NCBI GenBank assembly: GCA_051001975.1
Contig: JBPCMU010000129.1
Coordinates: 1 to 64,000 of the forward strand
Direction of reading: 5' to 3'
DNA length: 64,000 bases
Source: DATAEG01 sp051001975
GTDB taxonomy: Bacteria > Actinomycetota > Actinomycetes > Mycobacteriales > Jatrophihabitantaceae
Shown one piece after another: positions 34,624 to 42,892 of this stretch. Made by a program: the position numbers and the translations under genes. The notes under the pieces are model-generated. The model was not told the DNA's origin. It saw only the letters and a program-made list of their open reading frames with translations, and did not search any database. How positions within the stretch are numbered: position 1 is the first letter of the stretch; each line of letters starts with the position of its first letter.

Positions 34624-35601
34624 ATGCGAGCGGCACAGATCAGCAGCTACGACGGGCCGGGCGCTGTCACCGTCGGCGAGGTCCCGGACCCGGTACCGAC
34701 CGCGGAGCAGGTGCTTATCGAGGTACGCGCGGCTGGGGTGGTATTCCCCGAGGTGCTGCAGACCCGGGGCGCCTACCAGCTGAAGCCGGAACTGCCGTAC
34801 GTCCCGGGGTCGGAGGTGGCCGGTGTGGTGCGCTGGGCGCCACCGGACGGGCCGGTCCGGGTCGGCGACCGGGTCGCTGCCTTCACCGCGTTGGGCGGCT
34901 TCGCCGAACTCGCCGCCGTCGACCTGTCCGCCGTCTTCGCGCTTCCGGACGAGATCTCCTTCGAGGTCGGCGCCGCGTTGCTGCTGAACTATCTGACCGT
35001 GCACTTCGCCCTGGTCCGCCGGGGGCGGTTGCGCCGAGGCGACACGGTGCTGGTGCACGGCGCGGCCGGTGGAGTCGGCACTGCGGCAACCCAGCTTGCT
35101 GTTGCGCTCGGCGCCCGGGTGATCGCGGTGGTGTCCTCCGCCGCTAAGGCTGAGGTGGCCAGGCAGGCCGGCGCCACCGACGTCGTCTCCGTCGACGGCT
35201 TCCGCGACCAGGTGGCGCAGCTGTGCGGCTCGGCGCCGTCCGGCGGGGTGGACATCGTCGTCGACCCGGTCGGCGGCGACCGATTCACCGACTCCCTGCG
35301 CTGCCTGCGGCCGGAAGGGCGGTTGCTGGTGATCGGCTTCGCAGCCGGGGACATCCCGACGATCAAGGTGAACCGGTTGCTGCTGAACAATGTCGACGTG
35401 GTCGGAGTCGGGTGGGGAGCGTTCCTCTCCGCCGAGCCCGACTACGTCCGCAAGCAGTGGGCGGATATCGAACCGCTGGTGCGTTCTGGTGCGATCTCCC
35501 CGGTGGTGGGCGAGGTGTTTTCGCTGGAGTCGGCCGCCGATGCACTGCGGCTGATCGACGAGCGGCAAGCCACCGGGCACGTCGTGCTCCGGATCGGCTG
35601 A
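34624..35601 (+). CDS. NADPH:quinone oxidoreductase-like MDR dehydrogenase
   Basis: A 325-residue medium-chain reductase without zinc ligands. The N-terminal GroES-like domain includes LPYVPGSEVAGVV, and the cofactor domain has VHGAAGGVGTAATQLAVALG (about 142-161), the quinone-reductase form of the Rossmann motif; the C-terminus ends HVVLRIG. Length and motifs match QOR/zeta-crystallin-like enzymes that reduce quinones or enones with NADPH. The following zinc dehydrogenase begins 17 bases after its stop, so the two are likely one transcript. No link to the teichoic-acid pathway is evident. Confidence 0.87.
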   Translation: MRAAQISSYDGPGAVTVGEVPDPVPTAEQVLIEVRAAGVVFPEVLQTRGAYQLKPELPYVPGSEVAGVVRWAPPDGPVRVGDRVAAFTALGGFAELAAVDLSAVFALPDEISFEVGAALLLNYLTVHFALVRRGRLRRGDTVLVHGAAGGVGTAATQLAVALGARVIAVVSSAAKAEVARQAGATDVVSVDGFRDQVAQLCGSAPSGGVDIVVDPVGGDRFTDSLRCLRPEGRLLVIGFAAGDIPTIKVNRLLLNNVDVVGVGWGAFLSAEPDYVRKQWADIEPLVRSGAISPVVGEVFSLESAADALRLIDERQATGHVVLRIG

Positions 35602-35618
35602 CGGGCGGCGAGGCACAG

Positions 35619-36668
35619 GTGCGTGCAGTCCGCTACGACGCCTTTGGGGCGCCACCGGTGGTGCGTGACGTCGCCGACCCGACCCCGGCGCCGGACGGCG
35701 TCGTCATCGACGTGGCTGCGACCGGTGTGTGCCGCAGCGACTGGCACGGCTGGGTCGGTCACGACCCGGACATCGTGCTGCCGAATGTCCCTGGGCACGA
35801 GTTCGCCGGGGTGGTCAGCCGGGTCGGTGCCGATGTGCATGCCTGGTCGGTGGGTGACCGGGTGACTGTGCCATTCGTCTGCGCCTGCGGGAGGTGCGAG
35901 CCGTGTCTGGCCGGCGAGCATCAGGTCTGCCGCGATCAGTTCCAACCCGGCTTCACCGCTTGGGGATCATTCGCCGAGCGGGTGGCGCTGCCACGCGCCG
36001 ACCTGAACCTGGTGCGGCTGCCGGACGCCCTCGACTTCGTCACCGCAGCCGCGCTCGGGTGTCGGTTCAGCACCGCCTACCGCGCGGTGCGCAGTCATGG
36101 TGCAGTGCGCCCCGGCGAGTGGGTCGCCGTGCACGGGTGCGGTGGGGTCGGCATCGCGACGGTGATGATCGCGGCTGCCCACGGTGCACGGGTGGTGGCC
36201 GTCGATGTGTCGCGGGCCGCGCTGCGGCTGGCCACCTCGGCCGGTGCCGAGCTCACACTTCTCGGCTCGGCGGACATGGGTGCGGCCGTCCGGGACGTCA
36301 CCGACGGGGGAGCGCATGTGTCGCTGGACGCGTTCGGCAGCGCCGGTACCTGCGCCGCCTCCATCGAGAGCCTGCGCCCCCGCGGCCGGCACGTCCAGAT
36401 CGGGTTGTTACCGTCCGACGACGGGCGCACCGCCTTGCCGATGGGCCGGGTCATCGCAGATGAGTTGCAGGTGTTCGGCAGCCACGGCATGGCCGCGCAT
36501 GCCTTCCCCGAGATACTGGCAGAGATCGGGTCCGGATTGCTCGATCCGGCTCTTCTGGTCGGTCGGACGATCAGCCTGGACGAAGCACCCGCGGCCCTGA
36601 TGGCGATGTCCGAGCCTGCCGCGGCGCCGGGCACCAGCGTGATCCAGATGATGAAGGCCCCGGCCTGA
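35619..36668 (+). CDS. Zinc-dependent alcohol dehydrogenase (MDR family)
   Basis: A 349-residue zinc MDR enzyme. Catalytic zinc ligands are visible in GVCRSDWHGW and VPGHEFAGV, and four structural-zinc cysteines in FVCACGRCEPCLAGEHQVC (about 87-105). The cofactor motif is VHGCGGVGIATVMIA. GTG at 35619 is chosen because GAGG lies about 8 bases upstream and the protein then begins like its family (VRAVRYDAFGAPPVV); the frame is open far upstream through the previous gene. Substrate is unknown. TarJ is also a zinc MDR enzyme, but this one looks like a general alcohol dehydrogenase and the locus already has an SDR for that step. Confidence 0.87.
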   Translation: MRAVRYDAFGAPPVVRDVADPTPAPDGVVIDVAATGVCRSDWHGWVGHDPDIVLPNVPGHEFAGVVSRVGADVHAWSVGDRVTVPFVCACGRCEPCLAGEHQVCRDQFQPGFTAWGSFAERVALPRADLNLVRLPDALDFVTAAALGCRFSTAYRAVRSHGAVRPGEWVAVHGCGGVGIATVMIAAAHGARVVAVDVSRAALRLATSAGAELTLLGSADMGAAVRDVTDGGAHVSLDAFGSAGTCAASIESLRPRGRHVQIGLLPSDDGRTALPMGRVIADELQVFGSHGMAAHAFPEILAEIGSGLLDPALLVGRTISLDEAPAALMAMSEPAAAPGTSVIQMMKAPA

Positions 36669-36716
36669 CCGTGTATTCCCTCGTCAGCGCGTAGGCATGA
36701 CGACGTGGGTGCGGGT

Positions 36717-36793
36717 TGGTGGCCAGGGACGGGGTCGAACCGTCGACCTTCCGCTTTTCAGGCGGACGCTCGTACCAACTGAGCTACCTGGCC
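36717..36793 (-). tRNA. tRNA-Phe (GAA)
   Basis: Complete cloverleaf on the minus strand, 77 bases including an encoded CCA. The acceptor stem GGCCAGG pairs with CCTGGCC, the discriminator is A, and the T arm reads GACGG TTCGACC CCGTC. The anticodon loop CTGAAAA, within a CCGC/GCGG stem, gives anticodon GAA. It sits between the alcohol dehydrogenase and the esterase gene. Confidence 0.95.
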
Positions 36794-36855
36794 GGGCGTC
36801 GCCGTGATCCGGCGACTGGTGGAGTCTACCGGCTGCGCCCGACCCGCCGATCGGC

Positions 36856-37821
36856 TCAGCCCATTCGCTCGCGAAGCCAGCGCAGCTGCTCGCCGAGCTG
36901 GAAGGCCTGGCCGCCCTCGTGGTCGTTGAACTCGTACACCCGGACCTCTTTGGGCCCGGCGTAGGCGTGGTAGGCGGCGAAGCAAGTCGACGGCGGGCAG
37001 ACGGCGTCCATCAACGCGATCGAGAAGAGCGCCGGGGCCTTGGCCCGTTTGCCCAGCGTCGCCACGTCGAAGTAGGACAGCGTCTCGAAGGCCCGGGCCA
37101 CCATCGGCCGGCGTGATTTCAAGTAGTCCGCAATCTCGGTGTACGGGCCCTTCGCAGCGATCTCGGCGGCCCGGCGGAAATGGCTGAGGAACGGTACGTC
37201 GGGCATGGCTGCCGCGACGTCGGGCACGAGGCTGGCCACCGCCAGGGTCAGGCCGCCGCCCTGACTGCCACCGGTCACTGCGACCCGACTCGGGTCGACC
37301 CGCGGATGCGCGCGGGCCACCTCCACCGCGCGGACCGCGTCCACGTAGACGCGTCGGTAGTAGTAATCGGACTGGCTGCCGATTCCTTTGGTCATCATCC
37401 CGGGCACCGTCGAGTCCGCGCCCACGCCGTCCGCGGTCGCGCCGACTGTGTTGCCCCAGCCCTGCCCGCGGGTGTCCATGACCAGATGGGCGTAGCCGGC
37501 GCTCGCCCAGAGGTTGTTCTCCCACGGCAGACCGCGACCGCCGGAGTAGCCGCTGTACTGGACGACCGTGGGTAGCGGGCCGTCGCTGTGTCGCGGCAGG
37601 TGCAGCCAGCCCCGGACCGGGCTGCCGCCGGCACCGGCGTAGGTCACGTCGAAGGTCTGGATCTCGGTCAGCCCGTTGTCGATATCCCGGAACTGCGGCG
37701 CGAGTGGATGCAGGGCCTCGGCGGCCAACGTCTGAGCCCAGAACTGGTCGAGATCGGCCGGCTCCGGGAGCTCCGGACGGTAGGCGAGCAGTTGGTCGTA
37801 GGTGAGATCGGTCAACGGCAC
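36856..37821 (-). CDS. Acetylxylan esterase / cephalosporin-C deacetylase family hydrolase
   Basis: An alpha/beta hydrolase of 321 residues with no signal peptide. The nucleophile serine lies in VTGGSQGGGL (about residue 186), the acid in LMDAVCPPST (about 273) and the histidine in FNDHEGG (about 302); the oxyanion region YSGYSGGRG and MDTRGQG are typical of the AXE1 family of hexameric sugar deacetylases. GTG at 37821 is preferred, with AGGA 7 bases upstream and the family-like start PLTDLTYDQLLAYRPE; a GTG at 37848 would add nine residues. It would remove acetyl groups from sugars or related esters in the cytoplasm. Divergent from the DUF47 gene. Confidence 0.88.
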   Translation of the reverse strand: MPLTDLTYDQLLAYRPELPEPADLDQFWAQTLAAEALHPLAPQFRDIDNGLTEIQTFDVTYAGAGGSPVRGWLHLPRHSDGPLPTVVQYSGYSGGRGLPWENNLWASAGYAHLVMDTRGQGWGNTVGATADGVGADSTVPGMMTKGIGSQSDYYYRRVYVDAVRAVEVARAHPRVDPSRVAVTGGSQGGGLTLAVASLVPDVAAAMPDVPFLSHFRRAAEIAAKGPYTEIADYLKSRRPMVARAFETLSYFDVATLGKRAKAPALFSIALMDAVCPPSTCFAAYHAYAGPKEVRVYEFNDHEGGQAFQLGEQLRWLRERMG

Positions 37822-37954
37822 GACACGATCCTGCCAGCTGCCGGACACCTCCGCGACGGGGCCTGGTCACCGACGTGCGCTAGGCCGCGTACGCTCCATC
37901 CGGCGCCTCAGCCGCCGCAGACGATTCCGAGATCCCGGAGGGTCCAGGACCGCC

Positions 37955-38572
37955 GTGCCATTCCGACTGACCCCACGCGACAACGCGTTCTACGCCATGT
38001 TCACCGAGGCAGGCCGCAACGTGGCTGCCGCGGCGGACACCCTTGCCGGACTGGTCGATCCGCTGGTGCAACGCACCGAGGTCGCCAGCGCGATGCGCGA
38101 GCACGAACACGTCGGCGACACCGTCACTCATCGCATCCTGCGCCAGCTGAACACCAGCTTCGTCACCCCGTTCGACCGCGAAGACATCTACCGCCTCGCC
38201 GGCGCGCTGGACGACGTGGTGGATGCCATGGAGGCTGCCGCCGATTTCGTGGTGCTGGCCGACGTCGGCACCCTGCCGTTGCTGATGGGGGAGCAGATCT
38301 CCCTGCTGCAGCGCGCCGCCGCCGAGACCGCGGAGGCGATGTCCCGGCTGCCCACGCTGAAGAACCTCGAGCCGTACTGGATCGAGGTGAACCGGCTGGA
38401 GAACGAGGCCGATCAGGTCTATCGCAAGCTGCTGTCCAAACTGTTCTCCGGCGACTACGACGCCCTGATGACGATGAAGCTGCGCGAAGTGGCCGACGAG
38501 TTCGAAGCGGCTGCCGACGCGCTCGAACACGTGGCCCACGCCGTGGAGTCGATCGCGGTGAAGGAGTCCTGA
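37955..38572 (+). CDS. DUF47 family phosphate transport regulator (PhoU-like)
   Basis: A 205-residue all-alpha protein with a PhoU-like fold, starting VPFRLTPRDNAFYAMF, the usual N-terminus of this family. The GTG at 37955 is chosen for that reason, with a GGAGG somewhat far upstream (about 13 bases). The regions REHEHVGDTVTHRI and EVNRLENEADQVYRKL hold the acidic repeats that bind metal clusters in PhoU proteins. The stop is three bases from the Pit transporter start, the standard pairing in actinobacteria, and it probably controls or assists phosphate uptake by that transporter. Confidence 0.9.
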   Translation: MPFRLTPRDNAFYAMFTEAGRNVAAAADTLAGLVDPLVQRTEVASAMREHEHVGDTVTHRILRQLNTSFVTPFDREDIYRLAGALDDVVDAMEAAADFVVLADVGTLPLLMGEQISLLQRAAAETAEAMSRLPTLKNLEPYWIEVNRLENEADQVYRKLLSKLFSGDYDALMTMKLREVADEFEAAADALEHVAHAVESIAVKES

Positions 38573-38575
38573 CCC

Positions 38576-39574
38576 GTGGGCTCAACCGCCCTTGTGGTGG
38601 TCATCGTGATCGTCGCCCTCGGGTTCGACTACACGAACGGGTTCCATGACTCGGCCAACGCGATCGCGACCTCGGTTTCGACCCGCGCGCTGACGCCGCG
38701 CGTTGCGTTGGCGATGGCGGCGGCCGCCAACGTCGTCGGTGCGCTGGTGTCGACGAAGGTGGCCCGCACCATCGGTACCGGGATCATCACCCCACCGAAA
38801 GGGCATGACGGGCTGATCATTGTGCTGGCCGCGTTGGGTGGGGCGATCGTCTGGAACCTCGGCACCTGGTACATCGGTCTGCCGTCGTCCTCGTCGCACG
38901 CCCTCATCGGTGGTCTGGTCGGCGCGGCTCTGGTCGGCTCGGACGGAGTGCATTGGCGCGGCGTCGTTGACAAGGTCATCATCCCGATGGTCGCGTCACC
39001 GCTGATCGGGCTCGTGCTCGGCTACCTGTTCATGCTGGCGATCCTGTGGATCTTCCGGCGGGCCAACGCGACCAAGGCGCAGCGTGGGTTCCGCTGGGCC
39101 CAGATCGTGTCCGCGGCGACGATGGCGTTCGGGCACGGCACCCAGGACGCGCAGAAGACCATGGGTGTCATCGTGCTGACGCTGACCGTCTCCGGGCACC
39201 TGGACAAGGACGCCGGCATCCCGTTCTGGGTGATTCTCTCGGCTGCCGCGGCCATCTCGTTGGGTACCTACTCCGGCGGCTGGCGGATCATGCGCACCCT
39301 CGGTAGACGCATTTTCTCGCTGACCCCGGCCAGCGGGTTCGCGGCGCAGGCAGTGGCCAGCGGAGTGATGCTGACGACCTCGCAGCTGGGCTTGCCGGTG
39401 TCCACCACACACGTCATCACCAGTTCGGTGATGGGCGTCGGTGCGACCCGCCGGCTGTCGGCCGTGCGCTGGGGAGTGGCCGGCAACATCGTGTTGGCCT
39501 GGGTGTTGACCATCCCGGCCGCCGCCGCCGTCGCGGCGATCATGTGGTCGATCCTCGACCGCCTCATGCGCTGA
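38576..39574 (+). CDS. pit: Inorganic phosphate transporter, PiT family
   Basis: A 332-residue membrane protein with about ten hydrophobic segments. The two PiT signature repeats are present: FDYTNGFHDSANAIATS (about 18-34) and AFGHGTQDAQKTMGVI (about 183-198), with LPSSSSHALIGG and LPVSTTHVITSSVMG forming the matching inner repeats. It takes up metal phosphate driven by the proton gradient. It starts with GTG three bases after the DUF47 stop, so they are co-transcribed. Phosphate supply would also serve the phosphate-rich polymer of the upstream locus, though no regulatory link is seen. Confidence 0.93.
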   Translation: MGSTALVVVIVIVALGFDYTNGFHDSANAIATSVSTRALTPRVALAMAAAANVVGALVSTKVARTIGTGIITPPKGHDGLIIVLAALGGAIVWNLGTWYIGLPSSSSHALIGGLVGAALVGSDGVHWRGVVDKVIIPMVASPLIGLVLGYLFMLAILWIFRRANATKAQRGFRWAQIVSAATMAFGHGTQDAQKTMGVIVLTLTVSGHLDKDAGIPFWVILSAAAAISLGTYSGGWRIMRTLGRRIFSLTPASGFAAQAVASGVMLTTSQLGLPVSTTHVITSSVMGVGATRRLSAVRWGVAGNIVLAWVLTIPAAAAVAAIMWSILDRLMR

Positions 39575-39650
39575 TCCGCTGGGTGCACAGACAAAGACGC
39601 ACCGAGGACGAGTTGATGGGCCGGTCGGCTCCCGTGGCCAGGTCGAGCCA

Positions 39651-39732
39651 GCCGAGCGGGAGGTTTCTGCTGCCGAGCGGGAGCTTTCAGTCAGGGTCGT
39701 CGGCGTGTCGCGACGGAATCCTCCCGCTCGGC
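39651..39732. repeat. Three-copy 12-base repeat with two direct and one inverted copy
   Basis: GCCGAGCGGGAG occurs at 39651-39662 and 39672-39683, and its exact reverse complement CTCCCGCTCGGC lies at 39721-39732. Either left copy can pair with the right copy, so two alternative hairpins are possible. It lies 77 bases after the Pit gene, in a spacer of about 395 bases (39575-39970) in which I see no protein gene. It could act as a Pit operon terminator or as a mobile-type small palindromic repeat. Confidence 0.7.
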
Positions 39733-39867
39733 AAGAGGGAACCGCGGTGACGGGACCAAGCGAACAAGCCAGCACCCCAGCGACGGTGACGATGCCGTCT
39801 CACGAACGCGATGAGCGCTCGCGCGAAGAGCCGATCGCCCGCGCGCGATGAAGGAGCGCTTGCGGCC

Positions 39868-39918
39868 GAGCGGAGCGAGGGGTTCGGTTCAGAGTGGGCC
39901 CCGACGCGGAGCGAGGGG
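39868..39918. repeat. 14-base direct repeat in spacer
   Basis: GCGGAGCGAGGGGT is found at 39868-39881 and again at 39905-39918. The surrounding sequence is full of related GAGCG/GCGAG units, as is common for short dispersed repeats in intergenic DNA of high-G+C actinobacteria. There is no reading frame of credible composition here. Confidence 0.6.
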
Positions 39919-39970
39919 TCCGCGAGGAACCGACGAAGCGATCAATAAGCACAGCGATCGGAAAGTACAG

Positions 39971-40044
39971 CGACCCCGACGGGACTCGAACCCGCGACCT
40001 CCGCCGTGACAGGGCGGCGCGCTAACCAGCTGCGCTACGGGGCC
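39971..40044 (-). tRNA. tRNA-Asp (GTC)
   Basis: Minus-strand cloverleaf of 74 bases without an encoded CCA. The acceptor stem GGCCCCG pairs with CGGGGTC (one G-U pair), the discriminator is G, and the anticodon loop CTGTCAC, closed by CCGCC/GGCGG, gives GTC. The T arm reads CGCGG GTTCGAGT CCCG. It lies 38 bases after tRNA-Glu and is probably processed from the same transcript. Confidence 0.94.
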
Positions 40045-40082
40045 ATCTGCGATCCGTCGGCTGACGAATCGCGTATGGCGCG

Positions 40083-40155
40083 TGCCCCCAACGGGATTCG
40101 AACCCGTGCTACCGCCTTGAAAGGGCGGCGTCCTGGGCCTCTAGACGATGAGGGC
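40083..40155 (-). tRNA. tRNA-Glu (TTC)
   Basis: Minus-strand cloverleaf of 73 bases without an encoded CCA. The acceptor stem GCCCTCA pairs with TGGGGGC (one T-G pair), the discriminator is A, and the anticodon loop CTTTCAA within CCGCC/GGCGG gives TTC. The body closely matches other actinobacterial tRNA-Glu genes. First gene of a Glu-Asp tRNA pair. Confidence 0.94.
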
Positions 40156-40170
40156 GAATCTAACCGCCCC

Positions 40171-40201
40171 ATACTACTGAAGGCCCAAGGACGGATAACA
40201 A
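40171..40201 (-). promoter_or_regulatory. Possible promoter of the tRNA-Glu/tRNA-Asp transcript
   Basis: On the minus strand, TTGTTA (40201-40196) and TAGTAT (40176-40171) are separated by 19 bases, and the tRNA-Glu 5' end follows 15 bases later. This is a plausible vegetative -35/-10 pair, but the spacer is long and the call rests on sequence alone. Confidence 0.3.
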
Positions 40202-40267
40202 TCCCGCTGGTGAACTAGGCGAGCATAGGCGACGCGGCCAACCGGCACCAAACCGGTGCGCCGCTGC

Positions 40268-40855
40268 TCAGCTGGCGCGAAGGCCGTCGAGGACGAGACT
40301 GAGCACAGCGTCGACCACCACTTGCGGGTCGCCGCGGTCCGGCCGCCACCATTCGATGAGCGAGTTGACCATGCCGAATACCAGCCGGGTGACGACCGCG
40401 GGGTCGGCGTCGGATCGGAATTCCCCGGCGCTGATGGCCACCTGCACCAATTCGGTCATCCGCTGGTCGAACTCGCGGCGGCGGCGCAACGCGTCCTGCT
40501 CCATCGGCGAATTCCCGCGCACCCGAAGCAGCAGCGTCACGTAGGGCTGTTCGGCCAGCAGCGTCTCGGTTTCGCGGCGCACCACGTAGCCGACCCGGTC
40601 TGACGCAGAGCCGGTGATCGCGCCGGGCTCGTCGAGCACGGCAAAGAGCGCACCCAGCGCCCGGTCGAGAGCACGCCGCAGCAGTTCCTCTTTGCTGGCC
40701 ACATGGTGATAGATGGATGACTTGGACAGGCCGCTGGCTGCTGCAAGGTGCTCCATCGAGGTGCCGTCGTAGCCGCGAGCGGTAAACACCTCGACGGCAA
40801 CCGTTAGCAACGACTCGGCGGTGTGCGCCGGGCGGCCGTCGCGGGTGCGCACCAT
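40268..40855 (-). CDS. TetR/AcrR family transcriptional regulator
   Basis: A 195-residue repressor-type protein. The N-terminal TetR helix-turn-helix covers about residues 12-58, with GTSMEHLAAASGLSKSSIYH as the recognition unit and HVASKEELLRRALDR following it. The C-terminal ligand domain is all-alpha and ends in LSLVLDGLRAS. It starts with ATG at 40855, 134 bases from the divergent LCP gene, and its stop is about 110 bases from the tRNA-Glu gene. No obvious palindromic operator is seen in that gap. The ligand and target genes are unknown. Confidence 0.88.
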   Translation of the reverse strand: MVRTRDGRPAHTAESLLTVAVEVFTARGYDGTSMEHLAAASGLSKSSIYHHVASKEELLRRALDRALGALFAVLDEPGAITGSASDRVGYVVRRETETLLAEQPYVTLLLRVRGNSPMEQDALRRRREFDQRMTELVQVAISAGEFRSDADPAVVTRLVFGMVNSLIEWWRPDRGDPQVVVDAVLSLVLDGLRAS

Positions 40856-40989
40856 GACCGCGAAGTCTAGTTTCGCCCCGCCATCCCAACCGAACGCAAC
40901 AGCCGGGCGGCCGCGCGCGTCAATAGAAATGGATGCTGAGAGCGGGTTCGCGACGCCTGCGGATCAGGCGCCATGAGTAGGGGGATGTT

Positions 40990-42546
40990 GTGTCCGACGG
41001 TTCCAGGGTGGCTGACCCGGGCGGCGATGGGCTCACCCCTGAGCAGGCCGCATTCCTCGAGTCGTTGGTCCCCCGCGCCGGGGATCCGAAGCGCCGGCCG
41101 GCCTGGCAGCGCATTGCGATGGCGTCCGCATCCTTCGCCGTGGCGCTGGTACTCGCCGGTGGTGCGTTGGTCGGGTTGGTCTACCGGCATTACAACGGAC
41201 GCATCCAGCGCGAAGACGTGCTCAGCACGACCGACAAGAACATCAAGCAACGCGCCAAGCAACTCAACGCGGCGAACTATCTCGTCATCGGTTCGGACAC
41301 CAGGGCCGGAAGCCACGGCCAGTACGGCAACGAGCAGGGCGCCCGATCGGACACCACAATGCTGGTGCACCTCAGCCCGGACCGGAAGCACGCCACCGTG
41401 GTCAGCTTCCCGCGCGACTCCTGGGTCACGATCCCTGGGTGCAAGACTGCGCACGGTGTCAACCAACGACACAAAGGGATGTTCAACTCGGCGTTCACCG
41501 ACGGCGGCGCCGCCTGCACGATCACACTGGTCCAGGCGATGACCGGGATCGCCGTCACCCACTACCTGCAGATCGACTTCGGTGGCTTCCAGTCACTGGT
41601 CAAGGCGTTGGGCACCATCACCGTCTGCAGTCCGGCCGCGGTCAACGACCCGGAGAGCAAGCTGAAGCTGAGCAAGGGCAACAACAAGCTCACCCCATCC
41701 CAGGCGCTCGCCTACGTGCGCGCTAGGTACACGCTGGGTGACGGGTCGGATCTCGGTCGCATCCAGCGGCAACAGCGGTTCCTCGGTGCGGTGCTGCGCG
41801 AGGCTCGCGGCGGCACATTGCTGAGCAGCCCGGCCAAGTTCACCCACTTCCTTGATGCGGCAACCAGCGCGGTCACCGTCGACAAGCACACCTCATTGGG
41901 TGCGCTGAAGACTCTCGCCGACGCGCTGCGCGGGCTCGATCCCAAGCGCGTCACCTTCTACACCGCGCCGATCGCCAACCCCGCGTACAACCCGGACGAC
42001 CCGAGTGTTCCCGGCCCGCGGGTGCTGCTGGACACCAAGCAGGGTGGGGTGTTGTACGACTCGATCATCAACGACCAGAAGGTGATCATCCCCGCGTCGG
42101 GATCCAAGACCACCAAGCAGGAGGGCAACACGACGGTGACCGTGGGACCGTCGTCTGTCGAGGTCGCGGTGACGAACGCGGTCGGCACCGCTTACCTGGG
42201 CACCAACGTGCAGAAGGCGCTGAAGGCGGCCGGCTTCAAGACCCGGGCCGACCTGCTCGGCATCGACGCCAAGAAGGCGAAGACCACCGAGGTCGTCTAC
42301 AACGGCGGCGGGCAATTGGCCGCTGCGCAGACGGTTGCCGCCTCGCTGCCGGGTTCGGTGCTCACGCTCGATGCCAGCCATGCCTGGCCGATTGAGGTGC
42401 GAGTCGGTTCGTCCTACACCTCGGTGCACCAGGTCAAGGTGGGCGACAAGCTTCCAACCACCTTGATCCGGACGACTTCGAGCAGCGCCTCGAAGACCCC
42501 GCCGCCCGGCGGCATCACCGCAGCGGACTCGTCCTGCAAGGCCTGA
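40990..42546 (+). CDS. LytR-CpsA-Psr (LCP) family cell-wall glycopolymer ligase
   Basis: A 518-residue membrane-anchored protein: a short cytoplasmic part, one membrane segment (about 38-58), an LCP domain (about 95-270) and a LytR_C domain (about 385-480). LCP catalytic features are present, with VIGSDTRAG, GARSDTTMLVHL, VSFPRDSWVTIP, YVRARYTLGDGSDLGRIQRQ and its arginines binding the pyrophosphate of a polyprenyl substrate. These enzymes attach teichoic acids, arabinogalactan or capsule to peptidoglycan outside the membrane. It is a natural partner for the glycopolymer locus at 1-33 kb, although separated from it. GTG start with AGGGGG just upstream. Confidence 0.92.
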   Translation: MSDGSRVADPGGDGLTPEQAAFLESLVPRAGDPKRRPAWQRIAMASASFAVALVLAGGALVGLVYRHYNGRIQREDVLSTTDKNIKQRAKQLNAANYLVIGSDTRAGSHGQYGNEQGARSDTTMLVHLSPDRKHATVVSFPRDSWVTIPGCKTAHGVNQRHKGMFNSAFTDGGAACTITLVQAMTGIAVTHYLQIDFGGFQSLVKALGTITVCSPAAVNDPESKLKLSKGNNKLTPSQALAYVRARYTLGDGSDLGRIQRQQRFLGAVLREARGGTLLSSPAKFTHFLDAATSAVTVDKHTSLGALKTLADALRGLDPKRVTFYTAPIANPAYNPDDPSVPGPRVLLDTKQGGVLYDSIINDQKVIIPASGSKTTKQEGNTTVTVGPSSVEVAVTNAVGTAYLGTNVQKALKAAGFKTRADLLGIDAKKAKTTEVVYNGGGQLAAAQTVAASLPGSVLTLDASHAWPIEVRVGSSYTSVHQVKVGDKLPTTLIRTTSSSASKTPPPGGITAADSSCKA

Positions 42547-42553
42547 GCGCGGC

Positions 42554-42838
42554 TCAGCTCACCCGCGCGCGACTGCTCGGGCGGCGGCCGTCGACGACCC
42601 GCCAGACGCCCAGCAGGACGACCGATCCAGCGATCGCGCCGATGATCGTGCTGGCTTGGCGGATGTCGAACTTCTTGTCGAAGATCAGTGCCCCCAGGGT
42701 GCCGCCGGCGTAGGAGCCGACGATGCCGAGCAACGCGGTGCCGAGGCAGCCGAGGCGTTGCGGGGAGTGGATGAACAGCCGTGCCACCGCTCCGGCCACG
42801 AGGCCGAGGATGAACAGTCCGATGAGGGCGACGATCAT
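42554..42838 (-). CDS. GlsB/YeaQ/YmgE family small membrane protein
   Basis: A 94-residue protein with three hydrophobic segments and the family core LFILGLVAGAVARLF, followed by GCLGTALLGIVGSYAGG. This was once called transglycosylase-associated protein; members are linked with stress response, but no enzymatic activity is established. The last 15 residues are a basic tail. It ends 8 bases from the convergent LCP gene and starts 55 bases after the asparaginase stop on the same strand. Confidence 0.87.
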   Translation of the reverse strand: MIVALIGLFILGLVAGAVARLFIHSPQRLGCLGTALLGIVGSYAGGTLGALIFDKKFDIRQASTIIGAIAGSVVLLGVWRVVDGRRPSSRARVS

Positions 42839-42892
42839 GCGCTTATTGTGCCGTGCTGATGGATGTCGTTGCCACGGTGTGCGGGCGAGCGC

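Noticed and set aside
35619..36668. Zinc MDR dehydrogenase as TarJ (ribulose-5-phosphate reductase)
   Set aside because: The cytidylyltransferase-SDR fusion already supplies this step, and the dehydrogenase lies with a quinone reductase outside the polymer operons.
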